Source: Pseudomonadota bacterium (GTDB taxonomy: Bacteria; Pseudomonadota; Gammaproteobacteria; DAOUQR01). From it: 5,463 bases of DNA. The position numbers were made by a program, and so were the translations under genes. Each line of letters starts with the position of its first letter. Position 1 is the first letter of the stretch. The notes under the pieces are model-generated. The model had not been told where the DNA came from. It did no database searches and saw only the letters and a program-made list of their open reading frames with translations. The stretch is taken from contig DAOUQR010000092.1 in assembly GCA_030625525.1 (NCBI GenBank), positions 1-5,463 of the forward strand, given 5' to 3'. This document shows, piece by piece, positions 1 through 4,792 of this stretch.

Positions 1-471
1 AGCAAGTAGGGGATCGCCACCGCTAAAAATCACTTCATTAATATTTGGATCCGCCGCAATATAGTCAACGGCCTGTTGCCAACCACGTCGTCCAGGATTG
101 TTTTCTTCATAAGGAAAATGCCGTCTAAAACAATAGCGACAATTGATGGCACATGCACCGGTGACTGTCAGTAGTACTCGAGAGCGATATTTATGGATTA
201 GGCCGGGAATTGGGTTCGATGAGCGCTCATCCAAAGGATCGATGACAAACTCGCTGGAATAATGCTGTTCATTTGCGGTTGGTAAGACTTGTAGCAGTAG
301 GGGATCATGGAGATCGCCCCGTCGCATTTTTGCCACAAAACTGCGAGGCACACGCGTTCTAAATTGTTGGTGCGCAGACACATCAGCCAGATGTTCGGGT
401 AAACCAACGGCGGCGAGCAAATCTTTCGGTGTACTAAACCCTTGTGCCAGGGCTTGTTGCCAAGCTATCAT
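1..471 (-). CDS. epmB: EF-P beta-lysylation protein EpmB (lysine 2,3-aminomutase), partial, C-terminus beyond left edge
   Basis: EpmB is a radical-SAM, PLP-dependent aminomutase that converts (S)-alpha-lysine to (R)-beta-lysine, which EpmA then attaches to elongation factor P. The first 157 residues are present with no stop. Visible landmarks are RVPRSF at residues 40-45, the PGLIHKYRSR stretch before the cluster site, the radical-SAM CxxxCxxC motif (Cys107, Cys111, Cys114, within CAINCRYCFRRHFPY), and SGGDP at residues 150-154, expected to contact S-adenosylmethionine. The E. coli protein is about 340 residues, so roughly half is missing here, including the PLP-lysine region. The start is ATG at 471: an in-frame TAA lies three codons upstream, so no longer form is possible, and an AAAAGG ribosome-site-like stretch lies just before it. 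The gene is divergent from efp with 36 bp between starts, an arrangement also known in enterobacteria. Identification is from remembered family sequence and motif order. Confidence 0.95.
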   Translation of the reverse strand, partial: MIAWQQALAQGFSTPKDLLAAVGLPEHLADVSAHQQFRTRVPRSFVAKMRRGDLHDPLLLQVLPTANEQHYSSEFVIDPLDERSSNPIPGLIHKYRSRVLLTVTGACAINCRYCFRRHFPYEENNPGRRGWQQAVDYIAADPNINEVIFSGGDPLLA

Positions 472-477
472 ACGCGC

Positions 478-506
478 CTTTTACGGTAAAACCCCTACGG
501 AGTCAA
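478..506 (-). promoter_or_regulatory. Possible sigma-70 promoter for epmB
   Basis: Reading the minus strand, TTGACT (506-501) is followed after 17 bases by TAAAAG (483-478), matching the consensus at 5 of 6 and 4 of 6 positions. Transcription would begin at about 470-472, essentially at the epmB ATG, implying a leaderless or nearly leaderless message. The -35 overlaps the efp ribosome binding site on the other strand. It is a motif match only; the real promoter could lie further upstream inside efp. Confidence 0.25.
499..502 (+). promoter_or_regulatory. Ribosome binding site of efp
   Basis: GGAG lies 5 bases before the ATG at 508 and supports that start. No convincing plus-strand promoter is visible in the 36-bp gap, so the efp promoter probably lies inside the epmB coding region. 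Confidence 0.7.
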
Positions 507-507
507 T

Positions 508-1077
508 ATGGCAAGCTATAGCACAAACGAATTCAAGAACGGTTTAAAGATCATGATTGATGGCAGCCCTTGTTCGATTATTGAATGCGATTTTGTGAAA
601 CCCGGTAAAGGCCAGGCGTTTACTCGCATTAAGATCCGTAACTTAGTGAGCGGTCGCGTGGTTGAGCGCACCTATAAATCAGGCGAATCTTTAGAAGCCG
701 CGGATGTGGTAGAAACCGAAATGCAGTATCTTTATAACGATGAAGATGCTTACCATTTTATGGACCCAACGTCTTTTGAACAGCTCGCCGCGTCAAATGA
801 GGCTGTAGGCGATACAAAAGATTGGCTCAAGGAACAAGATGTCTATACGTTGACTTTATATAATGGCTCACCTATCGCGGTTGAACCCCCTAATTTTGTG
901 ACCTTAAAAATTATTGAAACCGATCCGGGTATGCGAGGGGATACCTCGGGTGGCGGTAATAAACCTGCGAAGCTCGAAACAGGCGCTGTGGTAAAAGTGC
1001 CCTTATTTGTACAAGAAGGTGAAATTATCAAAGTCGACACTCGATCGGGTGATTATGTTTCTCGCGTAAAAAGCTAA
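508..1077 (+). CDS. efp: Elongation factor P (EF-P)
   Basis: EF-P binds between the P and E sites of the ribosome and speeds peptide-bond formation at consecutive prolines. The 189-residue protein has the usual family length (E. coli 188) and aligns with E. coli EF-P from end to end from memory. It has the three beta-barrel domains: an N-terminal KOW-like domain (about 1-64), a central OB domain (about 66-126) and a C-terminal OB domain (about 130-187) containing the signature [19 protein letters not shown]. The modification loop reads PGKG with the target lysine at position 34, the type that takes beta-lysine rather than rhamnose on arginine. The divergent neighbour encoding EpmB agrees with this. 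EpmA is not in the window. The start is set by a good ribosome site and family length. Confidence 0.98.
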   Translation: MASYSTNEFKNGLKIMIDGSPCSIIECDFVKPGKGQAFTRIKIRNLVSGRVVERTYKSGESLEAADVVETEMQYLYNDEDAYHFMDPTSFEQLAASNEAVGDTKDWLKEQDVYTLTLYNGSPIAVEPPNFVTLKIIETDPGMRGDTSGGGNKPAKLETGAVVKVPLFVQEGEIIKVDTRSGDYVSRVKS

Positions 1078-1087
1078 ACAACCCAAG

Positions 1088-1114
1088 TGGGGTCAGGTCT
1101 CAGCTCTGACCCCA
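1088..1114. repeat. GC-rich hairpin after efp; REP-like element or terminator
   Basis: The arms TGGGGTCAG (1088-1096) and CTGACCCCA (1106-1114) are perfectly complementary, giving a 9-bp stem with a 9-base loop, 11 bases after the efp stop. The downstream sequence is T-rich (about 1118-1133) but broken by C and A, so it is not a textbook terminator. The GGGGTCAG/CTGACCCC core resembles palindromes that are scattered in many proteobacterial genomes and associated with REP elements and RAYT transposases. That resemblance is from memory. A role in ending or stabilising the efp message is also reasonable. Confidence 0.5.
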
Positions 1115-1175
1115 GACTTCCTTTCTATTTTCTCAGCTCAACGTCCATCTAACGCCTTCATCAGGGAACTTTTTC

Positions 1176-1198
1176 ACTGTATTTGCGTCTAATACAGT
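1176..1198. promoter_or_regulatory. Inverted repeat upstream of hspQ, possible operator or leader hairpin
   Basis: ACTGTATT (1176-1183) and AATACAGT (1191-1198) are perfect reverse complements around a 7-base spacer. The repeat lies 38-60 bases before the hspQ start and overlaps the weak -35 candidate at 1183-1188. It looks like a dimeric repressor site but does not have LexA spacing. Function is inferred only from symmetry and position. Confidence 0.35.
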
Positions 1199-1235
1199 AA
1201 TGCAGGCATAAAAGAGTAACGATGAGGAAGTAGAT

Positions 1236-1553
1236 ATGCATCGATCAAGAGCTGAATATGGACTAGGCCAAGTTATTCATCACAGATTGTTTAATTATAG
1301 AGGCGTTATTATCGATGTCGATCCGTTTTTTGCGCGCAGCAATGAATGGTATACCGTCATGGCAAAATCAAAACCTGCGAAGGAACAACCTTGGTACCAC
1401 GTACTGGTCGATGATACAGACTACATGACTTATGTCGCCGAACAGAACTTAGAAGTTGATCCAAGTAATTGCCCGATTAATCACCCAGAACTTGCTAAAT
1501 ATTTTCATGGTTGCAAAGGTGGTCTGTACAAGACAAAACGTATTTGTAATTAG
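1236..1553 (+). CDS. hspQ: Heat shock protein HspQ (YccV-like)
   Basis: The 105-residue protein belongs to the HspQ/YccV family. In enterobacteria HspQ is a small cytoplasmic protein that acts as a specificity-enhancing factor and substrate of the Lon protease; it was first described as a hemimethylated-DNA-binding protein affecting DnaA levels. Diagnostic stretches are the N-terminal GLGQVIHHRLFNYRGVIIDVDP (residues 9-30, key residues G9, G11, H15, G23, D27, D29, P30), QPWYHVLVDD at 51-60 and TYVAEQNL at 65-72. Its length equals that of E. coli HspQ. The C-terminal third, which contains two cysteines (C79, C93) and a basic end, does not resemble the E. coli tail. GAGGA (1224-1228), 7 bases before the ATG, fixes the start. 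The gene stands alone and converges on the PEBP gene, with 30 bases between the stops. Confidence 0.93.
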   Translation: MHRSRAEYGLGQVIHHRLFNYRGVIIDVDPFFARSNEWYTVMAKSKPAKEQPWYHVLVDDTDYMTYVAEQNLEVDPSNCPINHPELAKYFHGCKGGLYKTKRICN

Positions 1554-1583
1554 GTGGAATGGGTATAAAGCTTTTATTTAAAC

Positions 1584-2099
1584 CTAGGTTTTTCGACGAT
1601 AAAATCCAACTAACTTTGTACGCGCTAGAATATGGCCACGAATACCATGTTCTAATTCTATCTTTTTTATCCCATTGGGAAGATGCAAAGTTGTATCGAT
1701 CGCATAGACAGTGAAAAGATAACTGTGTTTTCCTTTCGGTGGACAAGGGCCGCCGTATTCCATTTTATTCCAACTGTTTCTTCCAACGCGCGTTTTTTTT
1801 GGTAAGGGTTTCACGCCTTCGAGTAATTGAGTTGAACCAACCGGAATATTAAATAAAAGCCAGTGATCCCATTCACCCATTGATGCATCAGGATCAGTCA
1901 TAATGAGCACGTAAGATCGTGTGCCTACCGGTGCATCCGTCCAATGTAATTCAGGTGAAATGTTTTTGCCATCACAGGTAAATAAACGTGGTATGGCTTT
2001 GCCTTGATAGAAAGAGTAGCTCGCTAACGCAAATGTATTTGCATAATTTAATGCACAAATGAACGTTAAACTGATGATGAGTAACAAGTGTTTTTTCAT
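1584..2099 (-). CDS. Secreted PEBP / YbhB-YbcL (Raf kinase inhibitor-like) family protein
   Basis: The 171-residue protein is a phosphatidylethanolamine-binding-protein fold member of the bacterial YbhB/YbcL type. It has a cleavable signal peptide (MKK, hydrophobic core about residues 5-17, likely cut after ALA at 24-26), so the product should be periplasmic or secreted. Family landmarks are DGKNISPELHW (43-53), DPDA (69-72), EWDHWLLFNIP (76-86), the YGGPCPP pocket motif (115-121) and GKHSYLF (123-129, a variant of the usual GxHRY). These residues line the anion-binding pocket of the family. The molecular role of bacterial members is unsettled; E. coli YbcL affects neutrophil migration in uropathogenic strains. 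The start at 2099 is supported by the signal peptide and an AAAGGA about 10 bases upstream, and a good promoter lies just before it. Confidence 0.92.
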   Translation of the reverse strand: MKKHLLLIISLTFICALNYANTFALASYSFYQGKAIPRLFTCDGKNISPELHWTDAPVGTRSYVLIMTDPDASMGEWDHWLLFNIPVGSTQLLEGVKPLPKKTRVGRNSWNKMEYGGPCPPKGKHSYLFTVYAIDTTLHLPNGIKKIELEHGIRGHILARTKLVGFYRRKT

Positions 2100-2133
2100 G
2101 GTCTTTCTATCCTTTCATTTGAAATTATTTGGT

Positions 2134-2162
2134 ATTATGAAAAATATTTTTGCATTTTTCAA
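2134..2162 (-). promoter_or_regulatory. Sigma-70 promoter for the PEBP gene
   Basis: On the minus strand TTGAAA (2162-2157) and CATAAT (2139-2134) are separated by exactly 17 bases, each matching the consensus at 5 of 6 positions. Transcription would start near 2127, leaving a leader of about 28 bases that contains the AAAGGA ribosome site (2115-2110). This is the best promoter match in the window. Confidence 0.6.
2138..2161. promoter_or_regulatory. Inverted repeat between the divergent promoters
   Basis: TGAAAAAT (2138-2145) and ATTTTTCA (2154-2161) form a perfect 8-bp inverted repeat around 8 bases, covering both -35 elements. A second pair, ATTTGAAA (2117-2124) and TTTCAAAT (2157-2164), is also perfect. 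The region is very AT-rich, so chance symmetry is quite possible. If real it would be an operator controlling both genes. Confidence 0.3.
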
Positions 2163-2177
2163 ATTTTATCCTATAGT
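2150..2177 (+). promoter_or_regulatory. Sigma-70 promoter for the histone-like gene
   Basis: TTGCAT (2150-2155) and TATAGT (2172-2177) are 16 bases apart, with the -10 matching at 5 of 6 positions and the -35 at 3 of 6. Transcription would start near 2184, about 36 bases before the ATG at 2220. The -35 abuts the -35 of the divergent PEBP promoter, so the two polymerase sites overlap. Confidence 0.45.
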
Positions 2178-2204
2178 TACCTTGCAAGCCAAACATTGAC
2201 TCAT

Positions 2205-2210
2205 AGGGAG
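2205..2210 (+). promoter_or_regulatory. Ribosome binding site deciding the histone-like gene start
   Basis: AGGGAG lies 9 bases before the ATG at 2220. The reading frame is open further upstream to an ATG at 2088, but that extension would cover the promoter region and overlap the PEBP start, so the start at 2220 is preferred. Confidence 0.75.
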
Positions 2211-2219
2211 ATATTAATC

Positions 2220-2567
2220 ATGGCTAAAAAACGTATCGTACGTTCAACTCGCACTAAAGCTGTTAGTAGCAACGCTGATTGGAAAAAGCAGTATCAAAAT
2301 GCAAACAAAGAATGGAAAGCTGCATTAAAAGAAATTACTCAATTACAGCGTATCAATGATAAATTGACTGCTCAACTCAAAATCTTTGAAAAAGAACAAA
2401 CGCAAAGTATAAAACGTGATAAGCAAATCAAACAAGCAGCCGTTAAAATCGTTGCTCAGTTTGAAAAAGCAAAGAAAGCTAAGGCTGTTAAGTCAGTTAA
2501 GAAGCCAGTTCGTCGTGTTGCCACACGCAAAAAAGTGAGTGGTCGCGTTAGAAGAAAAGCTGCGTAA
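2220..2567 (+). CDS. Small, very basic histone-like protein with coiled-coil core (function unknown)
   Basis: I do not recognise the exact family. The 115-residue product starts MAKKRIVRSTRTK and has 25 Lys and 11 Arg against 8 acidic residues. Three parts are visible. A basic N-terminus (1-16) is followed by a helical, Gln/Lys/Glu-rich segment (about 19-90) with spaced hydrophobics (L36, I39, L42, I45, L49, L53) that looks like a short coiled coil. The tail (about 83-115) is made of Lys/Arg, Ala and Val in short clusters, e.g. KKPVRRVATRKK. The layout recalls histone-H1-like tails of bacterial nucleoid proteins such as chlamydial Hc1 and AlgP-type proteins, so DNA or RNA binding is a reasonable inference, not a demonstrated homology. 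No signal peptide or membrane segment is present. It has its own promoter and a strong terminator, so it is probably monocistronic and possibly abundant. Confidence 0.8.
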   Translation: MAKKRIVRSTRTKAVSSNADWKKQYQNANKEWKAALKEITQLQRINDKLTAQLKIFEKEQTQSIKRDKQIKQAAVKIVAQFEKAKKAKAVKSVKKPVRRVATRKKVSGRVRRKAA

Positions 2568-2581
2568 CTTACAATGATGTA

Positions 2582-2611
2582 AAAAAAGCGGAGCCTAGGC
2601 TCCGCTTTTTT
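2582..2611. terminator. Bidirectional Rho-independent terminator
   Basis: The 18-base core at 2588-2605 (GCGGAGCC...GGCTCCGC) is a perfect palindrome, flanked by six A on the left and six T on the right that extend the pairing. It begins 15 bases after the histone-like stop and lies about 30 bases from the end of the small membrane protein gene on the other strand. With U-tracts in both directions it should terminate both convergent transcripts. Confidence 0.93.
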
Positions 2612-2641
2612 GTTCCTTCCAAATATCTTGTTTTGCTTAAT

Positions 2642-2833
2642 TTAGCCTGCTTTAAGCAGTAAAACCAAGAATGCGACGAATACAATCAGCATTAATCCTA
2701 AAATACCCATAGTATAAAAGCTTTTCGAAAGATTTTCTTTGCTGAACTGATCGGGGCGACCTCGGATAATTCGAAAAATTAGCCAAGCGAGAGCGCCGGC
2801 AGCGATTATTGCTAAAAGACTCATCCAATTCAT
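2642..2833 (-). CDS. Small two-helix inner-membrane protein, hypothetical
   Basis: The 63-residue product has two hydrophobic helices, about residues 4-23 and 42-60, joined by a polar loop with RIIRGRPDQFSKENLSKSF (21-39). By the positive-inside rule the basic loop should be cytoplasmic with both ends outside. I cannot name a family. The gene is accepted because its frame fits a complete membrane protein, it ends next to a strong terminator and nothing competes for the space. The ribosome site is weak (AGAGA, 5-6 bases before the ATG). An overlapping open frame at 2652-2876 on the same strand gives a composition unlike a natural protein and is less likely. The gene is divergent from the DM9 gene, with 66 bases between starts. 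Confidence 0.75.
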   Translation of the reverse strand: MNWMSLLAIIAAGALAWLIFRIIRGRPDQFSKENLSKSFYTMGILGLMLIVFVAFLVLLLKAG

Positions 2834-2850
2834 ATTTTTCTCTGGTTATT

Positions 2851-2879
2851 TTCACGCGTTCGAGGCATATTAGCATAAG
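2851..2879 (+). promoter_or_regulatory. Possible promoter for the DM9 gene
   Basis: TTCACG (2851-2856) and CATAAG (2874-2879) are 17 bases apart, each matching the sigma-70 consensus at 4 of 6 positions. The start would be near 2886, leaving a short leader with the AGGAGA ribosome site at 2889-2894. It is a weak match chosen by position. Confidence 0.3.
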
Positions 2880-2899
2880 TCAACGCACAGGAGAGCGGA

Positions 2900-3301
2900 A
2901 TGATTGTGAAAATGTTGCTTAGAGCATTGTTACTGGCAGGTTTATGTCTATTTCAAACATCAGCAAACAGCGCTCGCAAATATCATCCGACTCATCCTGT
3001 TCATATGAAAAGACACCATCCACAAGCAAGATCAAAACACTTAAAGCCCCACAAGTTAATTTATTCACCTTATCAACATGGCAAAGTCAAAGGGAGTTAT
3101 TGGCAATGGGCGAAACGAGGGGATCAGCAGCCGTGGGGAGCGATTGTTTCCGGTTATCGTCGTGGAAAACCTATCCATGTCTGTCGAATTAAACTCAACA
3201 AAAAAACTTACACCGGTCGTTTAACATCGGCAAAAGCTTGTCGAGTTACCGTGAACGGTCAAGTGATGAATATGGACCGTTACCTCGTATTGATGAAGTA
3301 A
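2900..3301 (+). CDS. Secreted DM9 (DUF3421) domain protein with His-rich linker
   Basis: The 133-residue protein begins with a signal peptide (MIVKMLLRALLLAGLCLF..., likely cut after A25 in SANSA). A strongly basic linker (26-64) contains eight histidines (H29, H32, H35, H39, H40, H47, H51, H60). The rest (about 67-132) fits one DM9/DUF3421 repeat: W70, P78, the G80-A81-I82-V83 stretch followed by G85, then G89, C95-R96, G106-R107-L108, C114 and a final YLVL (128-131), equivalent to the usual YEVL. DM9 repeats are best known from insects and molluscs, where some bind mannose or take part in pathogen recognition; a bacterial role is not established. The start is supported by AGGAGA 5 bases upstream. 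It lies 44 bases before nfeD on the same strand, so co-transcription is possible. The domain call is made by eye. Confidence 0.8.
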   Translation: MIVKMLLRALLLAGLCLFQTSANSARKYHPTHPVHMKRHHPQARSKHLKPHKLIYSPYQHGKVKGSYWQWAKRGDQQPWGAIVSGYRRGKPIHVCRIKLNKKTYTGRLTSAKACRVTVNGQVMNMDRYLVLMK

Positions 3302-3345
3302 GTGTTATATCCCTTTTCATTTCAAAGCAATGGATGCTGCCTATC

Positions 3346-4677
3346 ATGAAAAAAACGATTCTTTATGTTTTATTAATTATCATTGCGCTGAGTTCGCTCT
3401 CAGTCGCTAATCTTAAACTCAATGATTCAGCCGTGGTGCTGACCATACAGGGCGGCATAGGTCCTGCGGCAGCCGATTATGTACAGCGCGGCATTGCTGA
3501 TGCGCAGACTAATAATGCACGCATGGTTATTCTGCAGATGGATACTCCGGGTGGTTTAGATAAATCCATGCGCGTGATGGTGAAGGCCATCTTAAACTCG
3601 TCGATACCCGTCATTGGTTTTGTTGCACCGAGAGGGGCGCGAGCCGCCAGTGCAGGAACTTTCTTATTGTATGCGACGCATCTGGCCGCAATGGCACCGG
3701 GTACAAATTTAGGTGCAGCATCACCCGTGAGCATTGGTGGGGGTGGCATGGTGCCGGGCGCAAAGTCCTCTGATAAAAATAAAAAGTCTCATCAAGACAC
3801 CATGAAAAACAAAGTTACCAAAGATGCACGTGCGTATATTCGTAGTCTTGCTCAATTACGTGGACGTAATATTCAATTTGCAGAAAAAGCGGTAAGCGAA
3901 GCGGCGACACTCACAGCAACGGAAGCCTTAAAGAAAAACGTCATTAATCTCATGGCAAAAGACTTGCCCGATTTATTGATTAAAGCAAACGGCTTGAAAG
4001 TTGAAGTGAAAGGCCAGTCAATGGTTCTTGATACTAAAAATATTAAAATGGTGCATATCGTGCCGGATTGGCGTACGCGTTTGTTATCTGTGATCACTGA
4101 TCCAAGCGTTGCTTACATTTTATTATTAATTGGTATTTACGGTTTGTTTTTTGAATTTGCCAATCCGGGCTTTGTGTTGCCTGGGGTTGCCGGAGCGATT
4201 GCGTTGATACTAGCGATGTATGCTTTTCAACTTTTACCGATTAGTTATGCTGGTCTTGGATTAATTTTATTAGGCGTGATGTTTATGGTCGCCGAGGCCT
4301 TTATACCGAGTTTTGGTGCATTAGGTATCGGCGGTGTACTCGCGTTTATTGCTGGATCGGTGTTGTTACTCGACTCAAACCTCCCAGCTTATCAAATCGC
4401 GTGGCCATTGATCATCGCAATGGCTTTAGTGAATGTTGTCTTCTTTTTTATGGTTATCGGCGTCGCGATACGAGCGAGGCGGCGACGCGTTGTCAGCGGG
4501 CGTGAGGATTTAATCGATCGAGTAGGCGAAGCACTTGAAGATATTGAACATACTGGACAAGCCAAAATCGCGGGTGAAATTTGGAATGTAGAAACAAGTG
4601 CGCGGATTAAAAAAGGACAGCCTGTTAAAGTGACAGCATCGAAAGGTCTGACATTAACCGTGGAACCAATTTTATAA
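3346..4677 (+). CDS. nfeD: Long-form NfeD membrane-bound serine protease (ClpP-class)
   Basis: This 443-residue protein has the full NfeD architecture. A signal peptide or N-terminal anchor (1-21) is followed by a ClpP-like protease domain (about 28-245). Next come four to five membrane helices (about 255-378) and a C-terminal OB-fold domain (about 385-443, starting GREDLIDRVGEA and ending in GLTLTVEPIL). In the protease domain MDTPGG (65-70) forms the oxyanion-side loop, S102 in ARAASAG is the likely nucleophile and K156 in NKVTKDARAYIR the likely general base, by analogy with the Ser-Lys dyad of Pyrococcus PH1510. The archaeal enzyme cleaves its partner stomatin near the C-terminus, and a slipin gene follows here. 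A polar, Lys-rich loop (140-154) lies between S102 and K156. The start is uncertain: ATG 3346 gives a clean signal peptide but only a weak ribosome site (GGA 9 bases before); ATG 3334 would add four residues. The frame opens at 3238 inside the DM9 gene. Confidence 0.93.
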   Translation: MKKTILYVLLIIIALSSLSVANLKLNDSAVVLTIQGGIGPAAADYVQRGIADAQTNNARMVILQMDTPGGLDKSMRVMVKAILNSSIPVIGFVAPRGARAASAGTFLLYATHLAAMAPGTNLGAASPVSIGGGGMVPGAKSSDKNKKSHQDTMKNKVTKDARAYIRSLAQLRGRNIQFAEKAVSEAATLTATEALKKNVINLMAKDLPDLLIKANGLKVEVKGQSMVLDTKNIKMVHIVPDWRTRLLSVITDPSVAYILLLIGIYGLFFEFANPGFVLPGVAGAIALILAMYAFQLLPISYAGLGLILLGVMFMVAEAFIPSFGALGIGGVLAFIAGSVLLLDSNLPAYQIAWPLIIAMALVNVVFFFMVIGVAIRARRRRVVSGREDLIDRVGEALEDIEHTGQAKIAGEIWNVETSARIKKGQPVKVTASKGLTLTVEPIL

Positions 4678-4681
4678 CGAG

Positions 4682-4714
4682 CCCTGTATTCTTTTCAAAT
4701 TGAGAATTGCAGGG
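4682..4714. other. Imperfect stem-loop between nfeD and slipin
   Basis: CCCTG (4682-4686) pairs with CAGGG (4710-4714), and ATTCT (4688-4692) with AGAAT (4703-4707), leaving a small internal loop and a 10-base apical loop. It begins five bases after the nfeD stop. No T-run follows, so it is not a normal terminator. It could slow RNA decay or adjust expression between the two genes. Confidence 0.35.
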
Positions 4715-4727
4715 TCTCCTGCTGTGC

Positions 4728-4757
4728 TTGACCTTGAAGCACTAAGTCCGGCACAAT
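4728..4757 (+). promoter_or_regulatory. Possible internal promoter for the slipin gene
   Basis: TTGACC (4728-4733, 5 of 6) and CACAAT (4752-4757, 4 of 6) are 18 bases apart and lie 36-65 bases before the slipin ATG. The 115-base gap after nfeD is unusually long for tightly coupled genes, which leaves room for a promoter of its own. It is a motif match only. Confidence 0.3.
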
Positions 4758-4792
4758 TGACTTTGTTGAAACACCATCACAAGGAGTGAACT

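Larger units (their letters stand above)
1078..1235. other. Intergenic region efp-hspQ
   Basis: These 158 bases hold no credible gene. They contain the hairpin at 1088-1114, a 9-bp direct repeat TCTCAGCTC (1098-1106 and 1131-1139; the first copy starts in the hairpin loop), an inverted repeat at 1176-1198 and the hspQ ribosome site. A weak sigma-70-like pair, TTGCGT (1183-1188) and CATAAA (1207-1212) spaced by 18, could drive hspQ. I found no match to the sigma-32 consensus, although the E. coli homologue is heat-inducible. Confidence 0.5.

Noticed and set aside
843..1040. Minus-strand open frame within efp
   Set aside because: It lies wholly antisense to conserved EF-P domains and resembles no protein.
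1176..1198. LexA/SOS box upstream of hspQ
   Set aside because: The CTGT and ACAG ends are present but are separated by 13 bases instead of 8, so it does not fit a gammaproteobacterial LexA site.
1141..1235. Sigma-32 heat-shock promoter for hspQ
   Set aside because: No CTTGAA followed 13-15 bases later by CCCCAT is present; only a weak sigma-70-like pair was found.
1554..1583. Terminator between the convergent hspQ and PEBP genes
   Set aside because: The only symmetry is the AT-rich palindrome around AAAGCTTT (1567-1574), too weak to act as a hairpin terminator.
2088..2219. N-terminal extension of the histone-like protein from ATG 2088
   Set aside because: It would encode 44 hydrophobic/aromatic residues unlike the rest, cross the divergent promoter region and overlap the PEBP start, while a good ribosome site precedes ATG 2220.
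2944..3192. Second plus-strand frame inside the DM9 gene
   Set aside because: It is out of frame with the DM9 domain, Ser-rich and without a ribosome site; the DM9 frame has a signal peptide and domain residues.
3238..3345. NfeD starting at ATG 3238 inside the DM9 gene
   Set aside because: The added 36 residues lack family resemblance and would place polar sequence before a clean signal peptide that begins at ATG 3346.
3477..4097. Minus-strand open frames within nfeD (3477-3749 and 3873-4097)
   Set aside because: They are antisense to well-conserved protease-domain coding sequence, have no ribosome sites of note and no recognisable product.
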